Source: Prochlorococcus sp. AG-409-J16 (GTDB taxonomy: Bacteria > Cyanobacteriota > Cyanobacteriia > PCC-6307 > Cyanobiaceae). Taken from it: a stretch of 64,000 nt of DNA. Positions within the stretch are counted from its first letter, which is position 1; the number at the start of each line of letters is the position of its first letter. Shown here piece by piece: positions 47,386 to 56,443 of this stretch. Where the stretch lies: the NCBI GenBank assembly GCA_003215655.1, contig QCKB01000001.1:496001-560000 (forward strand), read 5' to 3'. Made by a program: the position numbers and the translations under genes. The notes below the pieces were generated by a model. That model ran no database searches. It was not told where the DNA came from and worked only from the letters and a program-made list of their open reading frames with translations.

Positions 47386-47589
47386 ATGTCATCTGCACCA
47401 GGCTTCGACTATCACGCCGTCGCAACCATTCTCCATACAGCAATTCCTCTAGCCGCAGGAGCTGCAGGAGTTGGCTATTACGTCTTACGTTCAAAGGGCG
47501 TAGGCTTCAGCTCCGCCCATTTACTCGTAGGGGCGCCAATGTTCATTGTTGGGGCTGCCGCTGCGGCGTTTTACTACATCACTAACTAA
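47386..47589 (+). CDS. Small two-span membrane protein, unknown function
   Basis: A 67-residue protein beginning MSSAPGFDYHAVATILHTAI, with two hydrophobic, glycine- and alanine-rich segments (about 18-37 and 47-65). The frame is open from a GTG at 47359, but the ATG at 47386 matches the composition better. Followed by a hairpin terminator about 90 bases on. The family resembles small proteins conserved in marine picocyanobacteria; function unknown. Confidence 0.68.
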   Translation: MSSAPGFDYHAVATILHTAIPLAAGAAGVGYYVLRSKGVGFSSAHLLVGAPMFIVGAAAAAFYYITN

Positions 47590-47680
47590 GCTACCTTTAA
47601 CTAACCTTGCAGGCGCGTCTGAACTCCTTCAGGCCGCCTATTCAGGGCAGCTCAAGAAGTGATGCCATTGCTGAGACTCA

Positions 47681-47716
47681 TTTCCCTGGCAGTAGTTTTG
47701 CCAGGGAAAATTTATT
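47681..47716 (+). terminator. Rho-independent terminator after the 47386 gene
   Basis: TTTCCCTGGCA (47681-47691) pairs with TGCCAGGGAAA (47699-47709), an 11-bp perfect stem with a 7-base loop, followed by ATTTATT. It is 92 bases after the stop at 47589. The 220-base gap to gluQ holds no gene that I can support. Confidence 0.75.
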
Positions 47717-47809
47717 AATGCTTAGCTTCTGTTCTATTTAGAATCTAATAATATACATCTCAAATTTTTTGTCGAATATTTTTCAGTGATCACATAATAA
47801 ATCCTCCTA

Positions 47810-48730
47810 TTAACTTAATAAGCAATCAAGATCTTTCTCTTCATTCCTTTTTAAATCGCACAGCAACTCATCAGCTGTCAGAGCAGAACCTTGAGGCACT
47901 AAATTTAGTGATGAAGCCAAGAGCCCTACGACCTCTTCAGCTGCCAACCCTTGAGCTTTAAGACTATCCAATCCAAACTCGTTATTTCGTTTAGACATTT
48001 TCCCTCCTTGATCATCAAGCAAAAGAGGAGCATATAAGTAATGAATAGGTGTTTCAGTAATCACATTTGCTATAGCCAGCTGCGGGACTTCAGCGATAGT
48101 CAAATCCTCCCCACGAATGACCTCACTTATACCTAAGGTCAACTCATCAATTACTGTTGCTAGATGATAAGCAATAAATCCATCTGATCGTCTTAATACA
48201 ATATCTCCACAAGTTGTACTGAATTCGTCAGCTACTCTCAAACGCCAACTTGTCTGCAAATCTTTCTCATAGCCCCAATCTAGATTTAGATCTTTACAAG
48301 TTCCTGGATAAATTGACCAGGTTCCATTAGAAGTCGAGTTTGCCGCTAATTTTTTCCTGCTGCACCGACAGACATAAAGCTTCCCCTGAACTCGAAGAGC
48401 TTTAAGGACAGCGCTATATAGCCATAATCGACGGCTTTGGAAGACTACTGGGCCATCCCAAGAAAGGCCTAGCCAAAGAAGATCTTGCTGCAAGCTATGT
48501 ATAGCCCCAGGCCGATTCCTTGGCGTGTCCAAGTCATCAATTCTTAGCAACCAAAGGCCTCTAGAAACTCTTGCTTTCAGCCAAGAAATTAGTGCCGTTC
48601 TCAAATTACCTAAATGCAAAGGCCCTGTCGGAGAAGGAGCAAACCTTCCCCGATAGCCTTTTGCTCGGAGCTGACGTCCCTTCTCAAAATGCTCACAGAG
48701 GTGATCTGGAAGAATCAATGGAGAAGACAT
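47810..48730 (-). CDS. gluQ: Glutamyl-Q tRNA(Asp) synthetase
   Basis: GluQ-RS adds glutamate to queuosine at the wobble base of tRNA-Asp. The 306-residue protein is a shortened glutamyl-tRNA synthetase: HIGH-type HLGNL (residues 39-43), KMSKR near 243, no anticodon-binding domain. The zinc motif C-x-C-x(n)-Y-x3-C is present (YVCRCSRKKL and IYPGTC), which separates it from full GltX. It lies downstream of the HU gene on the same strand with 97 bases between. Confidence 0.93.
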   Translation of the reverse strand: MSSPLILPDHLCEHFEKGRQLRAKGYRGRFAPSPTGPLHLGNLRTALISWLKARVSRGLWLLRIDDLDTPRNRPGAIHSLQQDLLWLGLSWDGPVVFQSRRLWLYSAVLKALRVQGKLYVCRCSRKKLAANSTSNGTWSIYPGTCKDLNLDWGYEKDLQTSWRLRVADEFSTTCGDIVLRRSDGFIAYHLATVIDELTLGISEVIRGEDLTIAEVPQLAIANVITETPIHYLYAPLLLDDQGGKMSKRNNEFGLDSLKAQGLAAEEVVGLLASSLNLVPQGSALTADELLCDLKRNEEKDLDCLLS

Positions 48731-48827
48731 CTAAATAAATTTGACCAAAAACTGAAAGAATCAGTATCTAGTCAAAACGCCCCTGCCTTGAGTAAGGATT
48801 CAGCTAGATAAGTTGCCTAAGGAAAGA

Positions 48828-49103
48828 TCAGCCTTGGACGCGGTCTTTGAACATTTTTCCTGCAGTAAAGGCAGGAACGCGCTTCGCAGGGATCTTGATC
48901 TTCTCGCCAGTCTTAGGGTTAAGTCCCTGACGGGCAGAGCGATCGCGTGGCTCAAAAGAGCCAAAACCAAGGATGGATACCTTTTTGCCCTCCACCACTG
49001 AATCAATAATGGTGTCGATGGCAGCATCTACCACCAACGAAACATCGGTTTTGGTTAGCTCTGTACGGGCTGCCACTAGGTTGACAAGATCGGCTTTATT
49101 CAT
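48828..49103 (-). CDS. hup: DNA-binding protein HU
   Basis: A 91-residue histone-like protein that bends and compacts DNA. The start MNKADLVNLVAARTELTKTD and the arm FGSFEPRDRSARQGLNPKTG are complete, with the Pro at the arm tip (IPAKRVPAFTAGKMF). The open frame extends to 49232, but the ATG at 49103 is clearly the family start. The upstream stretch to 49276 carries its promoter. Confidence 0.96.
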   Translation of the reverse strand: MNKADLVNLVAARTELTKTDVSLVVDAAIDTIIDSVVEGKKVSILGFGSFEPRDRSARQGLNPKTGEKIKIPAKRVPAFTAGKMFKDRVQG

Positions 49104-49275
49104 TGGAAAGAGGTGATGGAGCGGAGACTGCTTGATGCCAAATTCGAAAGATGAAATCGACATCAATATCCCGAACGCGCTAATGGTATGAAGCAATTGG
49201 GCTGGCGGCAACCGAAAGAGCCTGTGGCGCAACGCTTTATACGTCAGATGAATTAATTAATAATTTGAGAGATTG

Positions 49276-49890
49276 CTATTTCCAACAATCCCATCCAAGC
49301 AATCGCCCACCAGCATGATTAGGGGGTGCCACCGAAGAAGCCAGTTGGGGAAAGGAGTTTGGGGGGAGCCAGGCGCGTAATTTCTCCAAACTTTTTAACT
49401 GAAGTGGCTTATGAAATGTCTTTCTACTGGGTGCAGGTGCCAATCGATCAGCCGACACTGGTAAGAGCAAACGTCCGCAGAACAGAACATTCCAAGGCTC
49501 TTGCGCATAAACAACTGAGCTTCCTGGCGTAGGTCCAGGCGTCCAAAGCAAACCAATTCCTGATGAAGTTATGAACTCGTTAGAGAAGCTCTCCAAAGAC
49601 GAAACTCCAGGAAGCAGATAAGCCTCTTGTTCCTGAAGCAATACCGGCCATCCAAGTGACTCTTGAAAAGAACGCACTTGGCCATGCCCTTCACGACTTG
49701 TCAGAAGAATTCTTCCCTTTAACCCTTTAGAAAGAGTTTCAATAATCTCAATGCTTTCAGGTGAGAATTCAGGACAGTCAATCAGTACTGGCTCTGGATG
49801 GCATCCCACCCACCAGGCAATTGTCCCGCCAAATTCCTTGTTGGGAGGGAATGCCCACAAACCCTCCATAAGCTTGTAAGGCTTTTTCAT
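49276..49890 (-). CDS. Degenerate metallo-beta-lactamase-fold protein
   Basis: A 204-residue protein whose layout matches the metallo-beta-lactamase fold but whose metal ligands are missing. The usual LTHxHxDH loop reads ILLTSREGHGQ (61-71), with the two His of HxH and the Asp-His changed; TPGHTPGS reads TPGPTPGS (117-124) with His120 replaced by Pro; and FTGD reads LFCGR (136-140). It cannot bind two zincs in the usual way, so it is probably a non-enzymatic relative. It is divergent from glgX across 96 bases. Function unknown. Confidence 0.7.
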   Translation of the reverse strand: MKKPYKLMEGLWAFPPNKEFGGTIAWWVGCHPEPVLIDCPEFSPESIEIIETLSKGLKGRILLTSREGHGQVRSFQESLGWPVLLQEQEAYLLPGVSSLESFSNEFITSSGIGLLWTPGPTPGSSVVYAQEPWNVLFCGRLLLPVSADRLAPAPSRKTFHKPLQLKSLEKLRAWLPPNSFPQLASSVAPPNHAGGRLLGWDCWK

Positions 49891-49986
49891 TGAATCCTCA
49901 CACGATCTACTCGTGATGACATTGTTAAAAAGAGAAGAGCGATTAACTTGTTAGCGATGCTTTCGGCTGTTAAGCGATAAAAGCCA

Positions 49987-52065
49987 TTGAGCAAAATTCA
50001 ATTAGGCACCCCATCGCCACTAGGCAGTTCCGTCACAGAGAGAGGCGTCAATTTCTCAGTAGCCGCTCCAGATGCTAATCGACTGGAATTAGTCCTATTT
50101 GAGCATGAAAACGACTCTCTCCCTAGTCAAATTGTGGAGCTTAGAGAAAGCCATCGATCGGGTGATTATTGGCATGTAGAAGTAGAAGGGATATCCACTG
50201 GAAGTCTTTATGGATATAGAGTTTTTGGTCCAAATGATTATAAAAAAAACGACTTCTACTCTTCTAAAATTTTGTTAGACCCTTGCGCGAGAGCAATTAG
50301 TGGCTGGAAAACTTACAACAGAGCTAGCGCAAAGGGGTACTCTTCAAATGCGAATGCATGCCTGAAAGGAGTTGTTTGCGAGAGGAATCTTTTTGACTTT
50401 GCTTCACATCCAAGGCCAAGAAATAAATGGAATCAAAGCATAATATATGAACTACATGTAGGAGGCTTTACTCGGAAAGAAAGTTCTGGGGTAAGGAAGG
50501 AAAATCAAGGAAAATTCCTAGGATTAATCGAAAAACTTCCCTACCTCAAAGAACTTGGTATAACAGCTATTGAATTGCTTCCTATTTATTCTTTTGACCA
50601 ACAAGATGCCCCATATGGATTAAACAATTATTGGGGATATAGTCCAATAAATTGGTTTACTCCTCATTGGGAGTATATAGTTGGCGATGATCCATTAGAG
50701 GCAAGAAAAGAATTCAGGGAACTAGTCTCTGCTTGCCATGATGAAGGTATCGAAGTCATTCTTGATGTTGTCTATAACCACACAACGGAAGGGAATAAAG
50801 AAGGCCCAATACTTAGCTGGCGAGGGTTTGCAGAAAGTTTGTATTACTACCAAAACACTGAAGGGGAATATCAAGATGTAAGCGGTTGTGGAAACAGCAT
50901 TGCCGCAAACAGGCCCTTAGTCAGACAATTGATCCTTGAATCCATGCGTTGTTGGGCAAACGAACTTGGAGTCGATGGTTTTCGATTTGACCTAGGAATA
51001 TCTCTAAGTAGAGGTGAGGGATTAAAACCCTTAGATCACCCTCCTCTTTTTGAAGAGATTGAAACCGATCCTATTCTGAGTGGGTTGAAACTTGTAAGTG
51101 AGCCATGGGATTGTGGAGGCCTTTACAAGGCTGGAGATTTTCCTTCTAAGCGAATTGGCACTTGGAATGGAAGATTCAGAGACGATGTCAGAAAATTCTG
51201 GAAGGGTGATAAAAATAGCGCCTGGGAGCTAAGAGAGAGACTTAGAGGAAGCCAAGATCTATACAAAAAAGATCCTAATCCCATTGCTCGTACAGTGAAC
51301 TTTGTCACTGCTCATGACGGCTTCACGCTTAATGATTTAGTCAGTTTCAACACTAAACATAACCTCGCCAATGGAGAGAACAATCGTGATGGAGAGAACC
51401 ACAATAATAGCTGGAACCATGGAATAGAAGGCCCAACTGATGATAAAGAAGTGAATGCTTTTAGAGGTCGCCAGAAACGAAATTTACTGACGACTCTCCT
51501 CTTATCACCTGGCATTCCGATGTTACTCATGGGTGACGAAGTAAGTCGTAGTCAAGGTGGAAATAACAATAGCTGGTGTCAAGACAATTCCATTGGATGG
51601 ATGATCTGGGATGATAATCATTGCGACAGAAAACTTCTGTTATTTATCACAAGATTACTGAAGATTCGTCATCAATTAACTGATCTCTTTAACCCAGAAA
51701 ATCCACATAAAGAAAAACACTTATCTAAAGGAAGTGAAGATGCAAATGGTCTATGGATAGAATGGCATGGTGTTGAGCTAAACAAGCCTGATTGGGGAAG
51801 TTGGTCTCATACGGTTAGCTACAGCATCAATAAAGGCAAAGAAGGCGCAATCTTCTGGATAGGTTTCAACGCCTATAGCGAGCCGATGATGTTCAACCTT
51901 CCAAAAGCAACATCTAAATGGCATGTAATTATTAATACCGCAATGGAACAAGGCATCGATATTCCGCTTTCTCGTCCTCTTGGCAATAATCGTTCTATTC
52001 AGATTGAAAACCGTGGCCTAATAGCAATGCTTTCTTACGAATATGCCTTAAAAATCTACCTCTGA
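49987..52065 (+). CDS. glgX: Glycogen debranching enzyme (isoamylase type)
   Basis: A 692-residue GH13 enzyme that hydrolyses alpha-1,6 branches of glycogen. The N-terminal beta-sandwich (GVNFSVAAPDANRLELVLFE, about 1-110) precedes the barrel with the catalytic residues in GVDGFRFDLGISLSRG (Asp nucleophile), LVSEPWDCGG (Glu acid) and NFVTAHDGFTLNDLV (Asp). The start is TTG. It is the only glycogen gene in the window; a sugar symporter lies beyond the convergent tRNA-Gly. Confidence 0.93.
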   Translation: MSKIQLGTPSPLGSSVTERGVNFSVAAPDANRLELVLFEHENDSLPSQIVELRESHRSGDYWHVEVEGISTGSLYGYRVFGPNDYKKNDFYSSKILLDPCARAISGWKTYNRASAKGYSSNANACLKGVVCERNLFDFASHPRPRNKWNQSIIYELHVGGFTRKESSGVRKENQGKFLGLIEKLPYLKELGITAIELLPIYSFDQQDAPYGLNNYWGYSPINWFTPHWEYIVGDDPLEARKEFRELVSACHDEGIEVILDVVYNHTTEGNKEGPILSWRGFAESLYYYQNTEGEYQDVSGCGNSIAANRPLVRQLILESMRCWANELGVDGFRFDLGISLSRGEGLKPLDHPPLFEEIETDPILSGLKLVSEPWDCGGLYKAGDFPSKRIGTWNGRFRDDVRKFWKGDKNSAWELRERLRGSQDLYKKDPNPIARTVNFVTAHDGFTLNDLVSFNTKHNLANGENNRDGENHNNSWNHGIEGPTDDKEVNAFRGRQKRNLLTTLLLSPGIPMLLMGDEVSRSQGGNNNSWCQDNSIGWMIWDDNHCDRKLLLFITRLLKIRHQLTDLFNPENPHKEKHLSKGSEDANGLWIEWHGVELNKPDWGSWSHTVSYSINKGKEGAIFWIGFNAYSEPMMFNLPKATSKWHVIINTAMEQGIDIPLSRPLGNNRSIQIENRGLIAMLSYEYALKIYL

Positions 52066-52079
52066 AAACAATTCAAGGA

Positions 52080-52150
<71 letters not shown>

Positions 52151-52238
52151 ACTGATACATAAGAACCAGTCTCGAGACGAGCTGATCTATATGTAAGCTC
52201 CCTCTCATTATTACTCCGAAGCCGCCCCTTCGAAAAGT

Positions 52239-53639
52239 TTGACTAAATTCTCAGACTCAAAAGAAGAACTTTCGCGAAGAAGACTAATGATCTCCTATGG
52301 GCTAGGAGATGCAGGCACTGGGCTCGCCGCCTCGCAATTAGGTTTTTATCTGCTTCCTTTCTTTACTTGTGCCGCAGGACTACCTGTATGGATTGGAGGA
52401 GTTCTTTTGATGATTACAAAACTATGGGATGGTTTTAATGATCCCCTAATTGGCTGGCTTAGCGATCACACTCAAAGCAAATGGGGGCCAAGAATACCTT
52501 GGATCTTAGGCGGTGCAGTACCTCTAGGATCTAGCTTAGGAGCTATCTGGTGGGTACCACCAGGCGGAATTGCCGAAAGAACCGCCTATTACGCAGTAAT
52601 GGTGATTATTTTAATGACTGCTTATACAAGCGTAAATCTTCCATATGCAGCACTTTCTACAGAATTAACGACTAAAACATCAATACGAACAAGGCTTAAT
52701 GCATCAAGATTTACAGGGTCTATTCTAGCAAGTTTAATTGGGCTAATTGCAGCCTCATTACTAACCAGCAAAGGAACAGAAGGGTATATAACAATGGGAA
52801 GAGTTACAGGGACAATTGCTATATTTACAACGCTATTATGTTGCTGGGGATTAGCCCCATTCGCAAAAAAAGCTCAGAAGCCAAAAAAGAATTCAGAGCC
52901 AGTAATAAAGCAACTTAAGCGAATAATTAATAATAATCTGTTTTTAAAAGTTTTAGGTTTATATCTATTACTCTGGTGTGGGCTGCAAACGATGCAATCA
53001 GTTGCTCTTTTTTACCTTGTCCAAGTTATGCGAGTTCCTTCAGAAATATCAACTTTAATCCTATTACCTTTTTTAGTTAGTTCTTTATTTGGACTGCAAG
53101 CTTGGAGCTTTTTTTCAAATAAGTACGGACGAATACAATCTCTTTATCTTGGAGGAGGGCTTTGGATTATTGGATGTTTATTTGCAATGATTCTTCCTCC
53201 ACTATCAGGATCACCATTATTAATCGAACAGCTACCTATCAATGGGATAGATTTAATCAAACTTTCTTTATTAATACTAAGTATTATTCTTGCAGGCTTT
53301 GGTGCATCAACTGCTTACTTGATTCCGTGGTCATTGCTCCCTGATGCCATTGATGCCGACCCTGATAAACCAGCAGGCTTCTATACAGCTTGGATGGTAT
53401 TAATTCAAAAAATTTTTATCGCATTAAGCATGTGCCTAGTTACCTTTTTATTGCAAATAAGTGGTTATCAATCCCCTGAAGTTTGCACAGGTGCATTAAC
53501 ATTTATTGACCAACCAACATCTGCTCAGGTCGCAATCAGAATCTGCATGGGGTTAATTCCAGCAGCTCTTGTATTGATTGGTCTTCGAACAATCAATAGC
53601 TGGCCAAATCAACTCCCCATGGATAAAGCAGGCAACTAA
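52239..53639 (+). CDS. GPH-family sugar:cation symporter (MelB-like)
   Basis: A 466-residue membrane transporter with about twelve hydrophobic segments of the glycoside-pentoside-hexuronide:cation symporter group. The diagnostic loop KLWDGFNDPLIGWLSDHTQS (about 61-80) corresponds to the Asp/Asn cation site of MelB, followed by GPRIPWILGG. The start is TTG (MTKFSDSKEEL). Its TAA shares a base with the ATG of the MlaE gene, so the two are cotranscribed. Sugar not known. Confidence 0.9.
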   Translation: MTKFSDSKEELSRRRLMISYGLGDAGTGLAASQLGFYLLPFFTCAAGLPVWIGGVLLMITKLWDGFNDPLIGWLSDHTQSKWGPRIPWILGGAVPLGSSLGAIWWVPPGGIAERTAYYAVMVIILMTAYTSVNLPYAALSTELTTKTSIRTRLNASRFTGSILASLIGLIAASLLTSKGTEGYITMGRVTGTIAIFTTLLCCWGLAPFAKKAQKPKKNSEPVIKQLKRIINNNLFLKVLGLYLLLWCGLQTMQSVALFYLVQVMRVPSEISTLILLPFLVSSLFGLQAWSFFSNKYGRIQSLYLGGGLWIIGCLFAMILPPLSGSPLLIEQLPINGIDLIKLSLLILSIILAGFGASTAYLIPWSLLPDAIDADPDKPAGFYTAWMVLIQKIFIALSMCLVTFLLQISGYQSPEVCTGALTFIDQPTSAQVAIRICMGLIPAALVLIGLRTINSWPNQLPMDKAGN

Positions 53640-54385
53640 TGAGAAAACCAATTTGGCTAAAGAGACTCTTCCAAAGCCTTCTTATAGGGGGACAAGCAAT
53701 AGCAGCGAGTGCGAAAGGTCGAATCAACTCATCTGACCTATTTGAACAACTAATGGAAGCAGGCCCAGCTAGCTTTCTGATCGTCCTAATCACAGGGATT
53801 GCAGCAGGAACTGTCTTCAATATTCAAGTGGCAGCCGAATTAAGTCGCCAAGGAGCTGGATCAACTGTTGGAGGAATACTTGCAATAGGTATGGCTAGGG
53901 AAATCGCCCCATTGCTTTCAGCCACCCTCCTCACAGGGAAAGTGGCTACTGCATATGCCGCACAACTAGGAACAATGAAGGTGACCGAACAAATCGACGC
54001 CATCACCATGCTTCAGTCTGATCCAGTGGAATATCTTGTTGTCCCAAGAATGATTGCCATGGTAGTCATGGCGCCAGTTCAGTGCTTACTATTTTTTTGC
54101 GTTGCTCTTTGGAGTGGCCAAATCAGCAGCACTCAGCTCTATCAAATACCTCCATCAGTTTTTTGGACTTCTGTTCGCACCTGGCTAGGTCCAGACGACC
54201 TGCCCTTCATGTTGATCAAAGCAGTTGTCTTTGGTCTGCTAATTGCTGTTCTGGCTTGTGGGTGGGGGCTAACCACTCGTGGTGGTCCTAAAGAAGTAGG
54301 GACAAGTACGACAGGGGCAGTAGTTATGACACTAGTAACCGTTTCTATAACGGATGTTTTTCTAACCCAAATACTTTTCGGCTAA
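53639..54385 (+). CDS. MlaE/YrbE-type lipid ABC permease (Ycf63-like)
   Basis: A 248-residue permease of the MlaE family, which moves phospholipids between membranes; the plastid relatives (TGD1, Ycf63) import lipids to chloroplasts. Six hydrophobic segments are visible, with family stretches GPASFLIVLITGIAAGTVFN, REIAPLLSATLLTGKVATAY and GTMKVTEQIDAITMLQSDPV. It starts on the last base of the symporter stop and ends on the first base of the DUF3119 gene. The MlaF ATPase and MlaD partner are elsewhere. Confidence 0.92.
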   Translation: MRKPIWLKRLFQSLLIGGQAIAASAKGRINSSDLFEQLMEAGPASFLIVLITGIAAGTVFNIQVAAELSRQGAGSTVGGILAIGMAREIAPLLSATLLTGKVATAYAAQLGTMKVTEQIDAITMLQSDPVEYLVVPRMIAMVVMAPVQCLLFFCVALWSGQISSTQLYQIPPSVFWTSVRTWLGPDDLPFMLIKAVVFGLLIAVLACGWGLTTRGGPKEVGTSTTGAVVMTLVTVSITDVFLTQILFG

Positions 54386-54816
54386 TGACAACCAAAACTT
54401 CCTCTCAACAAGACCTCAATCAAAGTGAGATTCTTAAACAAGATTCTCGTTTACCCATATATATCTCAGTAATTGGAATTGCTCTGTTCCTATTAGGAGT
54501 TAATAAGTGGGCAACGCTTTCCATTCTGATTTTTGGAGTTTTCCTGCTGATCCAATCATTCATTCTGAGACTGGAATTCACCTCTGATGCACTTGTGGTA
54601 TGGCAATTAAATAGAGAATTACGTCGCTTTCCTTTCAAAAACTGGCTGGCATGGCGATTGTTCCTCCCTCAATTACCTGGAATCCTTTATTTCCGCGAAG
54701 AAGCAAGTCCTCATTTACTGCCAATCCTTTTTGATCCTGACAAGCTTGAGAGTCAATTAAGGCTTAAGGTCGGTTCTCTTGAAAAGCCTAATAAATCTCC
54801 CAACAGCCTCTCCTAA
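54385..54816 (+). CDS. DUF3119 membrane protein
   Basis: A 143-residue cyanobacterial and plant DUF3119 protein. Two hydrophobic segments lie close together (about 25-58: LPIYISVIGIALFLLGVNKW then LSILIFGVFLLIQSFIL), followed by a PH-like soluble part with LVVWQLNRELRRFPFKNWL and LPGILYFREEASPHLLPILF. Function unknown. It overlaps the MlaE-like permease by one base, suggesting a link to lipid handling. Confidence 0.85.
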   Translation: MTTKTSSQQDLNQSEILKQDSRLPIYISVIGIALFLLGVNKWATLSILIFGVFLLIQSFILRLEFTSDALVVWQLNRELRRFPFKNWLAWRLFLPQLPGILYFREEASPHLLPILFDPDKLESQLRLKVGSLEKPNKSPNSLS

Positions 54817-54844
54817 CGCCAAACACTGCTGCCGTAATAGTTAA

Positions 54845-55816
54845 ATGACAGAATCGAAACTCCCTACTCCTGACAATGACAATGAGAGAATGGATCCCAC
54901 ACCTTCATTCTCAGAAAAAGCGAATAAACCAATCCCAAGTTCTAAAGACTCATCTCTAGAACCACTTCTCAAATTAGCCTTAAAAGAACTTGAACAAAAA
55001 CGAGACAGCCTTAAAGAAGAAATTCAAGAGCTTTCAAATCGTAAGTCTCAACTAGATATAGAACAAAAAAAGAGCTTTACGGGTAAATCAGACGATATCG
55101 CTAGGAGGGTGAAAGGTTTCCAGGATTACCTCACAGTTGCCCTACAAGATCTTGCACATTCCGCCGAACAACTTGAACTAATTGCTCAACCAGTTGTCGT
55201 AAAGCCTTCTCCTCTAGATGAAGGCGAACGATCTAGTCAAAACATTGCTCAGGAGTTGCCTGTAGCCGTTTCTGAGACATTCAAACCTGACCAAGAGCTT
55301 ATTGATGAATGCCTTGAACAATTTCTAAGCGAGCCAGATTTTTATGCCGAGCCCTGGAAATTACGACGAAGTCTCGAAAAAAAGGATATAAGGCTTCTAC
55401 AAGACTGGTTCTTCAGCCAAGGGGGAAGAGGAGCGCAACCAAGCCTAGGTAATAGATCTAGAAATATACTTGTCTCTTCAGCTTTAATATCAATCCTCGG
55501 AGAATTATATGGGGAGCGCTTTCAAACACTGGTATTAGCAGGGCAACCTGAACGCCTCGGAGAATGGAGGAGAGGACTACAAGATGCCTTAGGCCTTGAC
55601 CGTGAAGACTTCGGGCCTAATAGCGGTATCGTCTTATTTGAGCGAGGTGATGCTGTAGTAGAAAGGGCCGACCGGCTAGAAGAGCGTGGAGAAGTGCCTC
55701 TAATACTTATTGACTCAGCAGAAAGGAGTGTAGAGATACCCGTTCTTCAATTTCCACTCTGGCTTGCATTTGCGGCAAGTCCTGACGAGCTTTACGAAGA
55801 GGAGGAACTCCTTTGA
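54845..55816 (+). CDS. DUF3086 protein
   Basis: A 323-residue cyanobacterial DUF3086 protein. The first 60 residues are hydrophilic; a coiled coil follows (about 43-80), then a hydrophilic linker and a conserved C-terminal domain (about 155-310; WKLRRSLEKKDIRLLQDWFF, ERFQTLVLAGQPERLGEWRR). No catalytic motif is apparent and function is unknown. Its stop overlaps plsY by 4 bases. Confidence 0.85.
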   Translation: MTESKLPTPDNDNERMDPTPSFSEKANKPIPSSKDSSLEPLLKLALKELEQKRDSLKEEIQELSNRKSQLDIEQKKSFTGKSDDIARRVKGFQDYLTVALQDLAHSAEQLELIAQPVVVKPSPLDEGERSSQNIAQELPVAVSETFKPDQELIDECLEQFLSEPDFYAEPWKLRRSLEKKDIRLLQDWFFSQGGRGAQPSLGNRSRNILVSSALISILGELYGERFQTLVLAGQPERLGEWRRGLQDALGLDREDFGPNSGIVLFERGDAVVERADRLEERGEVPLILIDSAERSVEIPVLQFPLWLAFAASPDELYEEEELL

Positions 55817-56433
55817 CAAATCACAGCCCATTCCTTCTCGGTCCTGTTCTCTTATTAATGGGCTATCTACTTGGATCATTACCTAACGGCTATCTTGCAG
55901 GCATATGGTTTGCCGGAATAGATCTTAGGGAGAAAGGTTCTGGATCGACAGGCGCAACTAATGTGCTCCGTCATGTAGGCAAGGGTGCTGCTTTAGCGGT
56001 TTTCTTATTAGACGTAGCAAAAGGAAGCGCAGCTGTTTTAATTGCAAAAATATTCCTTCCTGGTGATGCCTTAGAAGTCGGAGCAGGATTGGCAGCGTTA
56101 GCTGGTCATATATGGCCAATTTGGCTTAATTGGAAAGGTGGGAAAGCTGTAGCAACTGGTTTAGGAATGATCCTAGGGCTCTCATGGCCTGTAGGGATGG
56201 CCTCTTTAGGGATTTTCTTAACCGTACTTAGATTTAGCAAAATAGTCTCGTTATCAAGCCTTGTTGCAGCAATTAGCCTTCCTTTCCTTATGACAATTAG
56301 TCTTCAAAATGAAAGCTTTCGACCAGCATATTTAACTGTCTCCTTAGCAGCAATGACCTTAGTCATATGGAGACATAGAACCAATTTTAAACGAATACTT
56401 AATGGCACGGAACCAAAACTCGGCAATAAATAA
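55813..56433 (+). CDS. plsY: Acyl-phosphate:glycerol-3-phosphate acyltransferase
   Basis: PlsY makes lysophosphatidic acid from acyl-phosphate and glycerol 3-phosphate, the first step of membrane lipid synthesis. The 206-residue protein has about six hydrophobic segments and the three family motifs: GSLPNGYLAG (21-30), the GSGSTGATNVLR region (42-53), and GHIWPIWLNWKGGKAVATGL. The start is TTG, overlapping DUF3086 by 4 bases. Its stop is 7 bases from that of convergent pyrF. Confidence 0.94.
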   Translation: MTNHSPFLLGPVLLLMGYLLGSLPNGYLAGIWFAGIDLREKGSGSTGATNVLRHVGKGAALAVFLLDVAKGSAAVLIAKIFLPGDALEVGAGLAALAGHIWPIWLNWKGGKAVATGLGMILGLSWPVGMASLGIFLTVLRFSKIVSLSSLVAAISLPFLMTISLQNESFRPAYLTVSLAAMTLVIWRHRTNFKRILNGTEPKLGNK

Positions 56434-56443
56434 ACCGGTTTAT
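56430..56443. terminator. 14-bp palindrome spanning the plsY and pyrF stop codons
   Basis: ATAAACCGGTTTAT is a perfect palindrome containing both stop codons of the convergent genes (TAA at 56431-56433 and its mirror at 56440-56442). A T-rich run follows on each side (TATTTTTAG to the right, TTTATT to the left). It may be a compact bidirectional terminator, but the stem is short and AT-rich. Confidence 0.4.
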
